Positions 1 through 8,612 of a stretch of DNA of 64,000 nucleotides are shown piece after piece. The notes beneath the pieces were generated by a model. That model was not told the origin of the DNA and searched no databases. It saw nothing but the letters and a program-made list of their open reading frames with translations. The stretch covers positions 8,804,001-8,868,000 of the forward strand of contig NZ_CP107995.1 in NCBI RefSeq assembly GCF_036116635.1. The letters are read 5' to 3'. Both the position numbers and the translations under genes were made by a program. This stretch comes from Amycolatopsis sp. NBC_00345 (lineage in GTDB: Bacteria; Actinomycetota; Actinomycetes; Mycobacteriales; Pseudonocardiaceae). Every line of letters begins with the position of its first letter. The first letter of the stretch is position 1.

Positions 1-1
1 C

Positions 2-343
2 GAGCGCCGTGAGCCCGAGCTGGCGGGCACGCAGAGCGGTTCGCTGTTCGAGCCTTCCGTGCAGCCGAACCAGGGGGCGGCGGCCGCGCCGCTGAACGCG
101 CCCGAGCCGCCGCCCGCGCGCCAGGTGACCGGGGATGCCGTGCCACCAGGGCCGTTCGGTCCCGGCTCGGCCATGCCCCGGCCTGGCGGCGGACGTCCGT
201 CGGATGGCTTCGCGGTTAAGGCGAGCGTCACGGCGCTGCGCTACTGCACCGAGGAATCCCCGCAGTTCCCGCGTATGGTCGCCGAGGTCTGGTTCCGCAC
301 CTCGGCCGACGCCGAGCGCGTCGGGTTCCGCCCGCTCTCCTGA
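2..343 (+). CDS. Sunset-domain protein, C-terminal part (ArfC-like channel accessory protein)
   Basis: The reading frame is open from the window edge to the TGA at 341-343, so only the C-terminal 113 residues are present. The visible part begins with an acidic, Pro/Ala/Gly-rich linker. It ends in a compact domain (DGFAVKASV, then EVWFRTSADAERVGFRP) that fits the sunset domain, a short C-terminal module of actinobacterial membrane proteins grouped with the ArfABC channel accessory proteins. An internal GTG at 59 could start a shorter protein, but the upstream frame stays open with ordinary codon use, so I treat the gene as continuing off the window. The missing N-terminus should carry the membrane segment. 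Function beyond the family label is not readable here. Confidence 0.6.
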   Translation, partial: ERREPELAGTQSGSLFEPSVQPNQGAAAAPLNAPEPPPARQVTGDAVPPGPFGPGSAMPRPGGGRPSDGFAVKASVTALRYCTEESPQFPRMVAEVWFRTSADAERVGFRPLS

Positions 344-344
344 A

Positions 345-1106
345 TCAGGGCTTGCGGTGCTCAACCCAGACGTTGGGCTCGGTGTAAACGGCGAAGTCCT
401 GCGACGTCGACACGAGGACCGGGTTCAGCGCGCCTTCCACGATCACCGGGCCGTCGGTGTCGAACGGCAGCCCGGTCCACTCCCGCCACTGCGCGAGCGT
501 GCCGGGGATGGTCATCGACAGCGGGCAGACTTTCAGAATCCGCCCGCCTGCCCGCACGTGCACGCGTAACCACGCGTCATAGGGCAGGCCGTCGTCACGC
601 ACCCGGAAGGCGTATTCGCTCATCGGCGTCTCGGGTTCATCCGATTTCTGTGACGGTCGCACCGGGGCGTAGAGCACGTCGTGTCCGAGACGGAAAGCGT
701 TGTCCCGCAGAGCTTTCACCATCGCCGAGGCGATTCCGGCGCCTTGGCGCTCCTTCAGGACGATGATCTCCAGAGCGGTCACCGCGTTGCGTTCCCGGCC
801 GGCCAGCCGGTCGTCGTGCTGCCACCTGATCACCTCGTCCCAACCGGCGTCGGGCAGGTTCTCGCGCCCTTTGCCCCCGAAGGCGAAGGGCGTTGAGTAG
901 GCCTTCGCGACCGGCTCGTCTCCGTCCGTGGCGAGCAGCACGTAGTCGGCGACGGTGTCGAGCTCGCCGTAATAAAGCCGCCCGTTCGGGTCCTGCTGCA
1001 TGAAGATCGGCCACGACCGGGCGAAGTCGGCATGGTTGGTCGCCTTGAAGATCTCCGGGTCCTGGCCGCGGTTGTGCATTGTCAGCGCCACATCCGCAAG
1101 TCTCAC
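345..1106 (-). CDS. GNAT-family N-acetyltransferase
   Basis: A protein of about 250 residues with one acetyl-CoA-binding GNAT core in the middle: ALEIIVLKERQGAGIASAM matches motif A, the strand followed by the Q/R-x-x-G-x-G/A pyrophosphate loop. The C-terminal third (from about residue 150) is unusually long for a simple GNAT protein and probably shapes the acceptor site. No substrate can be named. The start is either GTG at 1106 or ATG at 1079; neither has a strong ribosome site. It is convergent with the preceding plus-strand gene, leaving one base between the two stops, and is separated from korB by a perfect hairpin, so it is probably its own transcription unit. Confidence 0.7.
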   Translation of the reverse strand: MRLADVALTMHNRGQDPEIFKATNHADFARSWPIFMQQDPNGRLYYGELDTVADYVLLATDGDEPVAKAYSTPFAFGGKGRENLPDAGWDEVIRWQHDDRLAGRERNAVTALEIIVLKERQGAGIASAMVKALRDNAFRLGHDVLYAPVRPSQKSDEPETPMSEYAFRVRDDGLPYDAWLRVHVRAGGRILKVCPLSMTIPGTLAQWREWTGLPFDTDGPVIVEGALNPVLVSTSQDFAVYTEPNVWVEHRKP

Positions 1107-1133
1107 CGGCTTGTCAAACGCTTATCCGGCATA

Positions 1134-1171
1134 GAGAAAGGGCCACCGCTCGCGAGCGGTGGCCCTTTCTC
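1134..1171. terminator. Perfect 38-bp hairpin after korB
   Basis: A perfect 19-bp arm (GAGAAAGGGCCACCGCTCG and its reverse complement) with no loop bases. It lies 12 bases past the korB stop and before the start of the GNAT gene on the same strand. The outer A/T-rich ends flanking a G/C-rich stem fit an intrinsic terminator for the korAB transcript. Confidence 0.8.
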
Positions 1172-1183
1172 CGTCCATTCAGG

Positions 1184-2262
1184 TCAGACGACGGTCCAGG
1201 TGTCCTTGCCGCGCAACAGGCCCTGCAGGTCCGGCTTGCGGGCCGCGCGGGCCTCCTCGACCTGGGCGCGGGCGCCGTCGTCGTAGGTGGGCCGCTCGAC
1301 CTGGCGCAGGATGCCGATCGGGGTGTGCGTCAGGTTCTGGTCGCCGAGCCGCGACAGCGCGAACGAGTAGGTGGTGTCCGCGATCGACGGGTCGTGGACG
1401 ACGAGGTTGTCCTCGCCGATCTCGCTGACCTTGCCGATGTCCAGGCCGCCCCAGTCGCCGCGGCGGACGCCGAACTCGCTCTCGGCGCCGAACCGGATCG
1501 GCTCGCCGGCCTTCAGCGGGATCAGCCGCTGGGCCGCCTCGTCCTTGTCCTTCAGCACGTCGAACGCACCGTCGTTGAAGATCGGGCAGTTCTGGTAGAT
1601 CTCGACCAGCGCCGAGCCGCGGTGCTCCGCGGCGGCCTGCAGGACCTCGGTGAGGCCCTTGCGGTCGGAGTCCAGCGCGCGCCCGACGAACGAGGCCTCG
1701 GCGCCGATCGCGAGCGAGAGCGGGTTGAACGGCGCGTCCAGCGAGCCCATCGGGGTCGACTTGGTGACCATGCCCTGCCCGGAGGTGGGCGAGTACTGGC
1801 CCTTGGTGAGCCCGTAGATCCGGTTGTTGAACAGCAGGATCTTGATGTTCACGTTGCGGCGCAGCGCGTGGATCAGGTGGTTGCCGCCGATGGACAGTGC
1901 GTCGCCGTCACCCGTCACGACCCACACCGACAGGTCCGGGCGGGTGGTGGCGAGCCCGGTCGCGATCGACGGCGCGCGGCCGTGGATCGAGTGCATGCCG
2001 TAGGTGTTCAGGTAGTACGGGAACCGCGACGAGCAGCCGATGCCCGAGACGAACACGATGTTCTCGCGCTTGAGCCCGAGCGTCGGCAGGAACGACTGCA
2101 CGGCGTTGAGCACCACGTAGTCGCCGCAGCCGGGGCACCAGCGGACTTCCTGGTCGGACTTGTAGTCCTTGGCCTTCTGCGGCTCGTCGGTGGTCGGCAC
2201 AAGGTCCAGGCCGCTTGGCTGCGGAAGCCCATTGGGCTGGGGCAGCCCGAGGTCGATGGCAG

Positions 2263-2266
<4 letters not shown>
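1184..2266 (-). CDS. korB: 2-oxoacid:ferredoxin oxidoreductase, beta subunit
   Basis: A 360-residue thiamine-pyrophosphate subunit of the CoA-dependent 2-oxoglutarate:ferredoxin oxidoreductase. It oxidatively decarboxylates 2-oxoglutarate to succinyl-CoA and passes electrons to ferredoxin, in the cytoplasm. The family markers are RWCPGCGDY, GIGCSSRFPYY and the TPP/Mg motif GDGDALSIGGNH followed by NNRIYGLTKGQYSPTS. The GTG start at 2266 overlaps the korA stop as GTGA, so the two subunits are translationally coupled. The same frame stays open far upstream antisense to nothing real, but the family N-terminus starts here. The pair replaces or supplements the classical 2-oxoglutarate dehydrogenase in actinobacteria. 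Confidence 0.93.
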
Positions 2267-4194
<1,928 letters not shown>

Positions 4195-4387
4195 AGGTCA
4201 GGGAATCCCTCTCTCCCGACGAACTGCGGCCCCGGGTCGGCCCCCGGGATTAACGCCCGCCCGGCGATGTCGGCTGGATCACCAGGCCTACCCCCGAGGC
4301 TACTCGTCGAAGGCTCGGGTATTCCCGAAGTGTGGGGTACCCGGACCGGAAGGACTCCGGGCCCGGCCACGGTGACGGACGCTGGGT

Positions 4388-4409
4388 GTTACCTGTGACC
4401 GATGGTAAC
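4388..4409. promoter_or_regulatory. Inverted repeat GTTACC-N10-GGTAAC upstream of korA
   Basis: In the 297-base gap between korA (start 4194) and the crotonase gene (stop 4492) the only clear structure is this perfect 6-bp inverted repeat with a 10-base centre, about 200 bases before the korA start. The spacing of about 1.5 helical turns between half-site centres suits a dimeric activator or repressor. No known operator is recognised, and the rest of the gap shows nothing I can support. Confidence 0.3.
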
Positions 4410-4491
4410 GGGAGTACTGGGCGAAACGCAGTGACGCGCGTCTCCCACTGATGGCCCTGCTCAACCACTGGCTCAGTGCGCTGCCAGCGAC

Positions 4492-5253
4492 TCAGCGCCC
4501 GCTGATCCGGGCCTTCATCGCCGCCAGCCGCTCGGCGAACGCGGGGGAGGCCAGCGATTCCAGCTGCGGCCCGATTTCGGCGTCGACCGCGGCCGCGTGC
4601 TGGGTCAGGCCGCCGGTGTGGCGCAGCGTCCGCTTGGTGGACAAGACCACTTCGCGGGGCGCGGCGACGGTCGGCGCGGCGAGGTCGCGGGCGGCCTGGA
4701 CCAATGCGTCGTGGTCGCCTTCGACCAGCCGGAGGACGAGGCCGGCGCGCACCGCGGCCTCGGCGTCGAGCGCTTCGCCGAACAGCGTCATCGCGGCGGC
4801 CTGCTGCGGGCCGACGGCGCGCTGCGACATCCAGGTCATCCCGCCGCCCGGGTGGAGGCCGAGTTCGAGGAACCGCGGGATGAACTTCGCGCGCGGGCCG
4901 GCCAGCCGGACGTCCGCGGCCAGCGCGAGGTTCAGCCCGGCGCCGACGGCCGCGCCCCCTACCGCGGCGATCGTCGGCAGGGTGCAGCGCGCGACAGCGA
5001 GGAACCCGTCGTACACCGCGCGCAGGCCTTGTTCTCCCGCGGCGCCGAGCGCGGTCAGGTCCGCACCCGCGCAGAAGGCGGGCGGGGCGCCGGTGACGAC
5101 CACGGCGTGCACGGACTCGTCGGCCTCGGCGCGCGCCACGGCCGCGGCGAGTTCGGCGGACAGGTCGAGGGTGAGGGCGTTGCGGCTCTTCGGCGCGTCG
5201 ACGGTGAGGAGCGCGACGCCCTGGTCGTGCTCGCTGTGGATGCGGTCGGTCAT
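4492..5253 (-). CDS. Enoyl-CoA hydratase/isomerase-family (crotonase fold) protein
   Basis: A 253-residue crotonase-fold protein. The CoA/oxyanion loop is visible as FCAGADLTALG (residues about 60-70), followed by GGAAVGAGLNLALAADVRLA, the second oxyanion-hole strand. Family members hydrate, isomerise or cleave acyl-CoAs. By eye, the position of the first catalytic Glu of classical hydratases (usual PE-x-x-LG) reads as Phe here, with a Glu two residues later (FLELGLHPGGG). The enzyme may therefore not be a plain 2-enoyl-CoA hydratase. I chose ATG 5253 (MTDRIHSEHD); GTG 5262 is three codons upstream. It converges with nothing and ends 297 bases from korA on the same strand. Confidence 0.8.
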   Translation of the reverse strand: MTDRIHSEHDQGVALLTVDAPKSRNALTLDLSAELAAAVARAEADESVHAVVVTGAPPAFCAGADLTALGAAGEQGLRAVYDGFLAVARCTLPTIAAVGGAAVGAGLNLALAADVRLAGPRAKFIPRFLELGLHPGGGMTWMSQRAVGPQQAAAMTLFGEALDAEAAVRAGLVLRLVEGDHDALVQAARDLAAPTVAAPREVVLSTKRTLRHTGGLTQHAAAVDAEIGPQLESLASPAFAERLAAMKARISGR

Positions 5254-5275
5254 GGCCCCCACCTTCTCAGCCGGG

Positions 5276-5321
5276 CTCGTGAGTGTTGATGACGGTTCTA
5301 ACCGTCATCAACACTCACGAG
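5276..5321. repeat. Palindromic repeat family A, copy 1 (22-bp arms)
   Basis: A perfect 22-bp arm, a CT centre, then the reverse complement; each arm starts CTCGTGAGTGTTGATGACGG. Further copies occur at 14295, 22003 and 25104. This copy sits between the Lrp gene and the crotonase gene and overlaps the Lrp 3' end: the Lrp stop TGA (5315-5317) is inside the arm. As RNA it would make a very stable hairpin, so it may act as a terminator for the Lrp gene. Confidence 0.95.
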
Positions 5322-5770
5322 TCTTTGGGGTTGGGCGGCCGCTCCAGAAGCCGCGACAGCACGACCGTGGACACGGTGCGGTCGATGATCTCCAAGCCGC
5401 GCAGCCGTTCCAGCGCCGTCTCCAGGTGGTGGATGTCGCCGGCGCGCAGGTGGACGATGGCGTCCGCCGCGCCGGAGACGGTGTACGCGGCGACGACCTC
5501 CGGCAGCGGTTCGAGCCGGGCCCTGATACGCGCGGGCGTCACGTTGCCCTGGCAGTGGACCTCGACGAAAGCCTCCGTGCCCCAGCCGAGCGCCTCCGGG
5601 TCGACCACCGCGGTGAAGCCGCGCAGGACACCCGTTTCGAGCAGCCGGTCCACGCGCCGCTTCACCGCGGGCGCGGAGAGACCGACGACTTTGCCGATCT
5701 CCGCGTAGCTGGAACGCGCGTTGGCCACCAGACAGGAAACGATTCGCTGGTCGATGCTGTTCACACGCAA
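5315..5770 (-). CDS. Lrp/AsnC-family transcriptional regulator
   Basis: A 151-residue regulator of normal family length. It has an N-terminal winged helix (DQRIVSCLVANARSSYAEIGKVVGLSAPAVKRRVDRL, split as helix-turn-helix around GKVVGLSAPAVKRRV) and a C-terminal RAM/ligand domain (VEVHCQGN, then VVAAYTVSGAADAIVHLRA). Such proteins sense amino acids and bind DNA as multimers. It is divergent from the dimethylargininase gene, a common pairing that suggests it controls that gene and itself through the shared 68-base region. The start is TTG 5770 or GTG 5764 (VNSIDQR). The stop codon and the last Ser lie inside the palindromic repeat at 5276-5321. Confidence 0.88.
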   Translation of the reverse strand: MRVNSIDQRIVSCLVANARSSYAEIGKVVGLSAPAVKRRVDRLLETGVLRGFTAVVDPEALGWGTEAFVEVHCQGNVTPARIRARLEPLPEVVAAYTVSGAADAIVHLRAGDIHHLETALERLRGLEIIDRTVSTVVLSRLLERPPNPKDS

Positions 5771-5838
5771 TGTTTAGCAGGTATACGCGCAGCAAACAGC
5801 GATTGATTGTGATATTAGGTCAACCTTAGTCTTCAGGT
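5771..5838. promoter_or_regulatory. Divergent intergenic region, Lrp regulator / dimethylargininase
   Basis: The 68-base gap is noticeably richer in A/T than its surroundings (runs such as GATTGATTGTGATATTAGG) and must hold both promoters. Lrp-type proteins usually bind A/T-rich, partly symmetric sites in such gaps. I see no exact operator; the assignment rests on gene orientation and base composition. Confidence 0.4.
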
Positions 5839-6681
5839 ATGCAGGGATCAGCTGAGCAGCGAGTGCCCACCACCCGCCGTTACCTCATGTGCCCGCCGCG
5901 GTTCTTCGCGGTCGACTACGTGATCAACCCCTGGATGGACCCCACCAAGCCGGTCAGCGCCGACGTCGCCGTCGCGCAGTGGACCGAGCTGCGCGACACC
6001 TACCGCCGCCTCGGCCACACCGTCCAGGAGATCGACCCGCAGCCGGGGCTGCCGGACATGGTCTTCGCCGCGAACTCCGGCACCGTCGTGGACGGGCGCG
6101 TGCTCGGGTCGCGGTTCCGGGCGCCGCAGCGGACCGCCGAGGCCGAGCACTTCCGCCGCTGGTTCGTCGAGCACGGCTACCGCGACATCACCATGCCGGA
6201 GAAGGTCAACGAGGCCGAGGGCGACTTCGCCTGGACCGGGCGGCTGCTGCTGGCCGGCACCGGCTTCCGCACCGACCCCGCCGCGCACGCGGAGGCGCAG
6301 GAGGCGCTGGGGGTCCCGGTCGTCTCGCTGAGCCTGATCGACCCGCGGTACTACCACCTGGACACGGCGCTGTTCGTGCTCACCGAGGCGACGGACGCCG
6401 GCCCCGCGCAGATCGCGTACTACCCGGAGGCCTTCTCGCCCGGCTCCCGGCGGGTGCTGGCGCGGCTCTTCCCGGACGCGGTAATCGCGACGGCGGCCGA
6501 CGCGGAGTGCTTCGGCCTCAACGGCGTCTCCGACGGGCGCAACGTCGTCCTGCCCCTGGAAGCGACCGAACTGGCCGCCCGGCTGGCGGCCCGCGGGTAC
6601 GACCCGGTGCACGTCGACATCTCCGAGTTGCGCAAGGCCGGAGGCGGTCCGAAGTGCTGCACTTTGGAGATTCGTAAATAA
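5839..6681 (+). CDS. ddaH: Dimethylargininase / amidinotransferase-fold hydrolase
   Basis: A 280-residue protein of the guanidine-modifying superfamily. The nearest fit is dimethylarginine dimethylaminohydrolase, which hydrolyses methylated arginines to citrulline and methylamines. Catalytic positions are visible: the His in YYHLDTALFVL (about residue 175), the acidic pair region NEAEGDFAW, and the C-terminal nucleophile Cys in GGGPKCCTLEIRK. MCPPRFFAVDYVINPWMD is the conserved N-terminal stretch. It is divergent from an Lrp/AsnC regulator, as often seen for arginine and ornithine catabolism; the ornithine aminotransferase gene commonly next to it is absent here. The ATG at 5839 has no strong ribosome site, so the mRNA may be leaderless or use a weak site. 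Confidence 0.87.
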   Translation: MQGSAEQRVPTTRRYLMCPPRFFAVDYVINPWMDPTKPVSADVAVAQWTELRDTYRRLGHTVQEIDPQPGLPDMVFAANSGTVVDGRVLGSRFRAPQRTAEAEHFRRWFVEHGYRDITMPEKVNEAEGDFAWTGRLLLAGTGFRTDPAAHAEAQEALGVPVVSLSLIDPRYYHLDTALFVLTEATDAGPAQIAYYPEAFSPGSRRVLARLFPDAVIATAADAECFGLNGVSDGRNVVLPLEATELAARLAARGYDPVHVDISELRKAGGGPKCCTLEIRK

Positions 6682-6762
6682 CTTTGTGTCAACAGTGTAA
6701 CTACTCCATTTGCCAATCCGATTAATCGTGAAACGGAGGTCAGTGCGGTAGCCGGAGGGAGC

Positions 6763-7401
6763 GTGATGGTCAACATCGCGGTGCACGGGGTGGGCCGTCC
6801 GGAGCGCGCGCTCGATCCGGGCGAGGACGAACGCTGGATCACCGTCGAGCAGTTCGACCGGCTGCTCGAGGCCGTCGCCGACCACGAGGACGCCCACCTG
6901 ACCTTCGACGACGGCAACGCCTCCGACGTGGAGGTCGCGCTGCCCCGGCTCGTCTCTCGGGGGTTGCGCGCGGAGTTCTTCCCGCTGGCCGGCCGCGTCG
7001 GCGAGCGGGGGTATGTCGATTCGGACGGGCTGCGGCAGCTGGTCGACGCCGGGATGGACGTCGGCTCCCACGGGTGGGAGCGGCGGGACTGGCGGCGGCT
7101 GGACGACCGGCAGGCGCGGCGCGAGCTGGAGGCGGCGCCCCAGCTGCTGACGGAGCTGAGCGGGCGGGCGGTCTGCCGGTATTCGCTGCCTTCGGGACGG
7201 TTGGACCGGCGGGTGCTGGGGCGGCTGCGGGCGGCGGGGGCCACGCGGGTCTATTCGAGTTCGCGGTCGTTGGGGAGCGGGTCCGGCGGGTGGTTGCAGC
7301 CTCGGGTCCAGGTGCATCGGGAGATGGACTCGGCGTGGGTGGACGGGGTGCTGGGGGCCGGCGGGTTCCGGCGGGGGCTGGGCGGATGGTGGTGGGGCTG
7401 A
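6763..7401 (+). CDS. Polysaccharide deacetylase (NodB-like)
   Basis: A 212-residue single-domain carbohydrate esterase-4-like protein. LTFDDGNASD carries the two metal/catalytic Asp residues of motif 1. GSHGWERRDWRRL matches the S-H-x-x-x-H/D metal-binding motif 2 only in part, the second metal ligand being uncertain. RYSLPSGRLDRRVL is motif 3-like. No signal peptide or membrane segment is seen, so it is probably cytoplasmic, and it is short for the family. The C-terminal about 15 residues are Gly/Trp-rich and probably disordered. Start GTG 6763 (or ATG 6766) follows GGAGGG at the right distance. The upstream 81 bases are A/T-rich and likely hold the promoter. Substrate unknown; it lies near the polysaccharide locus but is not part of its operon. 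Confidence 0.75.
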   Translation: MMVNIAVHGVGRPERALDPGEDERWITVEQFDRLLEAVADHEDAHLTFDDGNASDVEVALPRLVSRGLRAEFFPLAGRVGERGYVDSDGLRQLVDAGMDVGSHGWERRDWRRLDDRQARRELEAAPQLLTELSGRAVCRYSLPSGRLDRRVLGRLRAAGATRVYSSSRSLGSGSGGWLQPRVQVHREMDSAWVDGVLGAGGFRRGLGGWWWG

Positions 7402-7443
7402 GGCGCGCGGGGCCGGTTTGAGGCCTCGGGTCGCTTGCGCAGG

Positions 7444-7494
7444 CCCTGAAGGCCACCTTGAGGGCATCCTGGTCCCTGAAGGTGGCCTTCAGGG
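7444..7494. repeat. Palindromic repeat family B, copy 1 (CCCTGAAGG hairpin)
   Basis: Two 21-bp units, 7444-7464 and 7474-7494, are reverse complements of each other with one mismatch. Each is itself nearly palindromic (CCCTGAAGG-GG/CC-CCTTCAGGG). They lie 43 bases after the deacetylase stop and can fold as one hairpin or two small ones. The same unit recurs at 17440-17520 inside a gene and at 45094-45144. Confidence 0.92.
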
Positions 7495-7498
7495 CATC

Positions 7499-7538
7499 TC
7501 GGGTGGGGCGTCTCGGGTGGGGCGTTTCGGGTGGGGTG
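7499..7538 (+). repeat. G-rich tandem repeat (TCGGGTGGGG-CG, about 14 bp x 3)
   Basis: Three near-identical 12-14 base units of TCGGGTGGGG followed by two looser GGTGGTGGGGAAG units up to about 7575. The first three units give at least four runs of three or more G on the plus strand, which is the base requirement for a G-quadruplex. It lies between the deacetylase and the chitosanase, upstream of the latter. Confidence 0.75.
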
Positions 7539-7671
7539 TTTCGGTGGTGGGGAAGGTGTTCCGGTGGTGGGGAAGTCTGCCGTGCCGAGTTGAAACGGGC
7601 CGGGGGCCGGGGCATTCTGTTGCTACGCCGCGAATCTGTAAGGAAGTTTTCCTGACCGGAGGAGTGTGCGT

Positions 7672-8358
7672 ATGAGGAAGCTGATCCTGTTCGTGACCGT
7701 GGTGCTGGCCGCCGCCGTGATGCCGTCGGCGGTCGCTTCGGCGGCGGTGCCGGTGGGGCATGGGGTGGCCGCCGCGCCCACCGCGGCCGAGTTGCTCGCG
7801 AAGACAACAGGGTGCCAGCAGGTGTCCAACGGCAAGTACAAGACCGACGAGGACGCCTCGTCCGACACCGTCGCCGTTTGTGACGCCAACGGGGCCGTGT
7901 TCTGGAAAGCCGACATGGACATCGACTGCGACGGCCAGCGGACGACGCAGTGCAACGAGGACACCGACTGCTGCTTCCAGTCCGACACGGCGTTCCACCA
8001 GTCCGACGACCAGCCGCTCGACGCCGCCAAGCTGCCCTACATCGTTGTGCCCAGTGCGTCCGGCAAGTGGAACTACGAGTCTTCGCAGTTGAAGGGCGGC
8101 GGGGCCTGCGCGGTCATCTACGGCGACAAGGTCGAGTACGCGGTCATCGGCGACACCGGGCCGACCGGGATCATCGGCGAGGCCTCCTACGCGACGGCCA
8201 ACGACCTCGGCATCAACCCCGACCCGTCCAACGGCGGGACCGACTCCGGCGTCACCTACATCTGCTTCAAGAACTCCGAGGTTTCGCCGATCGAAAACCA
8301 CGGGAACGCCACGAGCACGGGGCAGGACCTCGCCACGACGTTCGTGAACAACAACTGA
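7672..8358 (+). CDS. Secreted chitosanase, glycoside hydrolase family 75
   Basis: A 228-residue secreted enzyme that should hydrolyse chitosan. The start ATG 7672 follows GGAGGAG with seven bases between; a GTG at 7666 is too close to that site. Residues 1-25 are a Sec signal peptide ending in VASAA. The mature domain has the GH75 pattern: FWKADMDIDCDGQ with the catalytic Asp region, paired cysteines (DTDCCFQSD), and AVIGDTGPTGIIGEAS with the catalytic Glu region. Length fits the single-domain family. It is a stand-alone gene, with G-rich repeats before it and a strong hairpin after it. The 3' end is partly duplicated just past the stop. Confidence 0.85.
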   Translation: MRKLILFVTVVLAAAVMPSAVASAAVPVGHGVAAAPTAAELLAKTTGCQQVSNGKYKTDEDASSDTVAVCDANGAVFWKADMDIDCDGQRTTQCNEDTDCCFQSDTAFHQSDDQPLDAAKLPYIVVPSASGKWNYESSQLKGGGACAVIYGDKVEYAVIGDTGPTGIIGEASYATANDLGINPDPSNGGTDSGVTYICFKNSEVSPIENHGNATSTGQDLATTFVNNN

Positions 8359-8390
8359 CGCCACCATCTTCATGAACAACAACTGACACC
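8340..8390 (+). repeat. Direct repeat of the chitosanase 3' end
   Basis: Two 22-base copies, 8340-8361 and 8369-8390, differ at only a few positions (TTCRTGAACAACAACTGAC). The first encodes the C-terminal FVNNN and the stop; the second lies just beyond the stop. It looks like a short segmental duplication of the gene end. Confidence 0.75.
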
Positions 8391-8398
8391 GAGCTCGG

Positions 8399-8441
8399 CG
8401 AAGCGCCGGGGGAAGCTTTCGCGGCTTCCCTCGGCGCTTCG
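8399..8441. terminator. Hairpin terminator after the chitosanase
   Basis: An 18-bp arm (CGAAGCGCCG then GGGAAGC) pairs with its reverse complement across a 7-base loop, with two mismatched positions. It sits about 40 bases after the stop and before the first gene of the polysaccharide locus, so it should isolate that locus from upstream transcription. Confidence 0.75.
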
Positions 8442-8612
8442 TCGCTTCTTGGCCGGAAATGGCCCAACGGCAACGAAAACTGCCGCTCACCAGGCAAAAA
8501 AAGCGAAATCGATACCTGGATTCTGTAACGATTTCGGGTGTGGCCTGAACAGGTAACGAACCGTCCCCGCCCGGCGACCAATCGGTCAGCTGACGCGGGC
8601 GGAGGTTCAAGC

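Noticed and set aside
4451..5806. Long plus-strand reading frame over the crotonase and Lrp genes
   Set aside because: It is antisense to two well-supported genes, its protein is Arg/Ala/Ser-rich without motifs, and it arises from GC-biased third positions.
5839..6681. Arginine deiminase as an alternative to dimethylargininase
   Set aside because: At 280 residues it is far shorter than arginine deiminase (about 400), and the C-terminal Cys context fits the dimethylargininase group better.
7074..7421. Second plus-strand gene overlapping the deacetylase end
   Set aside because: Gly/Ala-rich, motif-free frame in another phase of the same GC-rich DNA.
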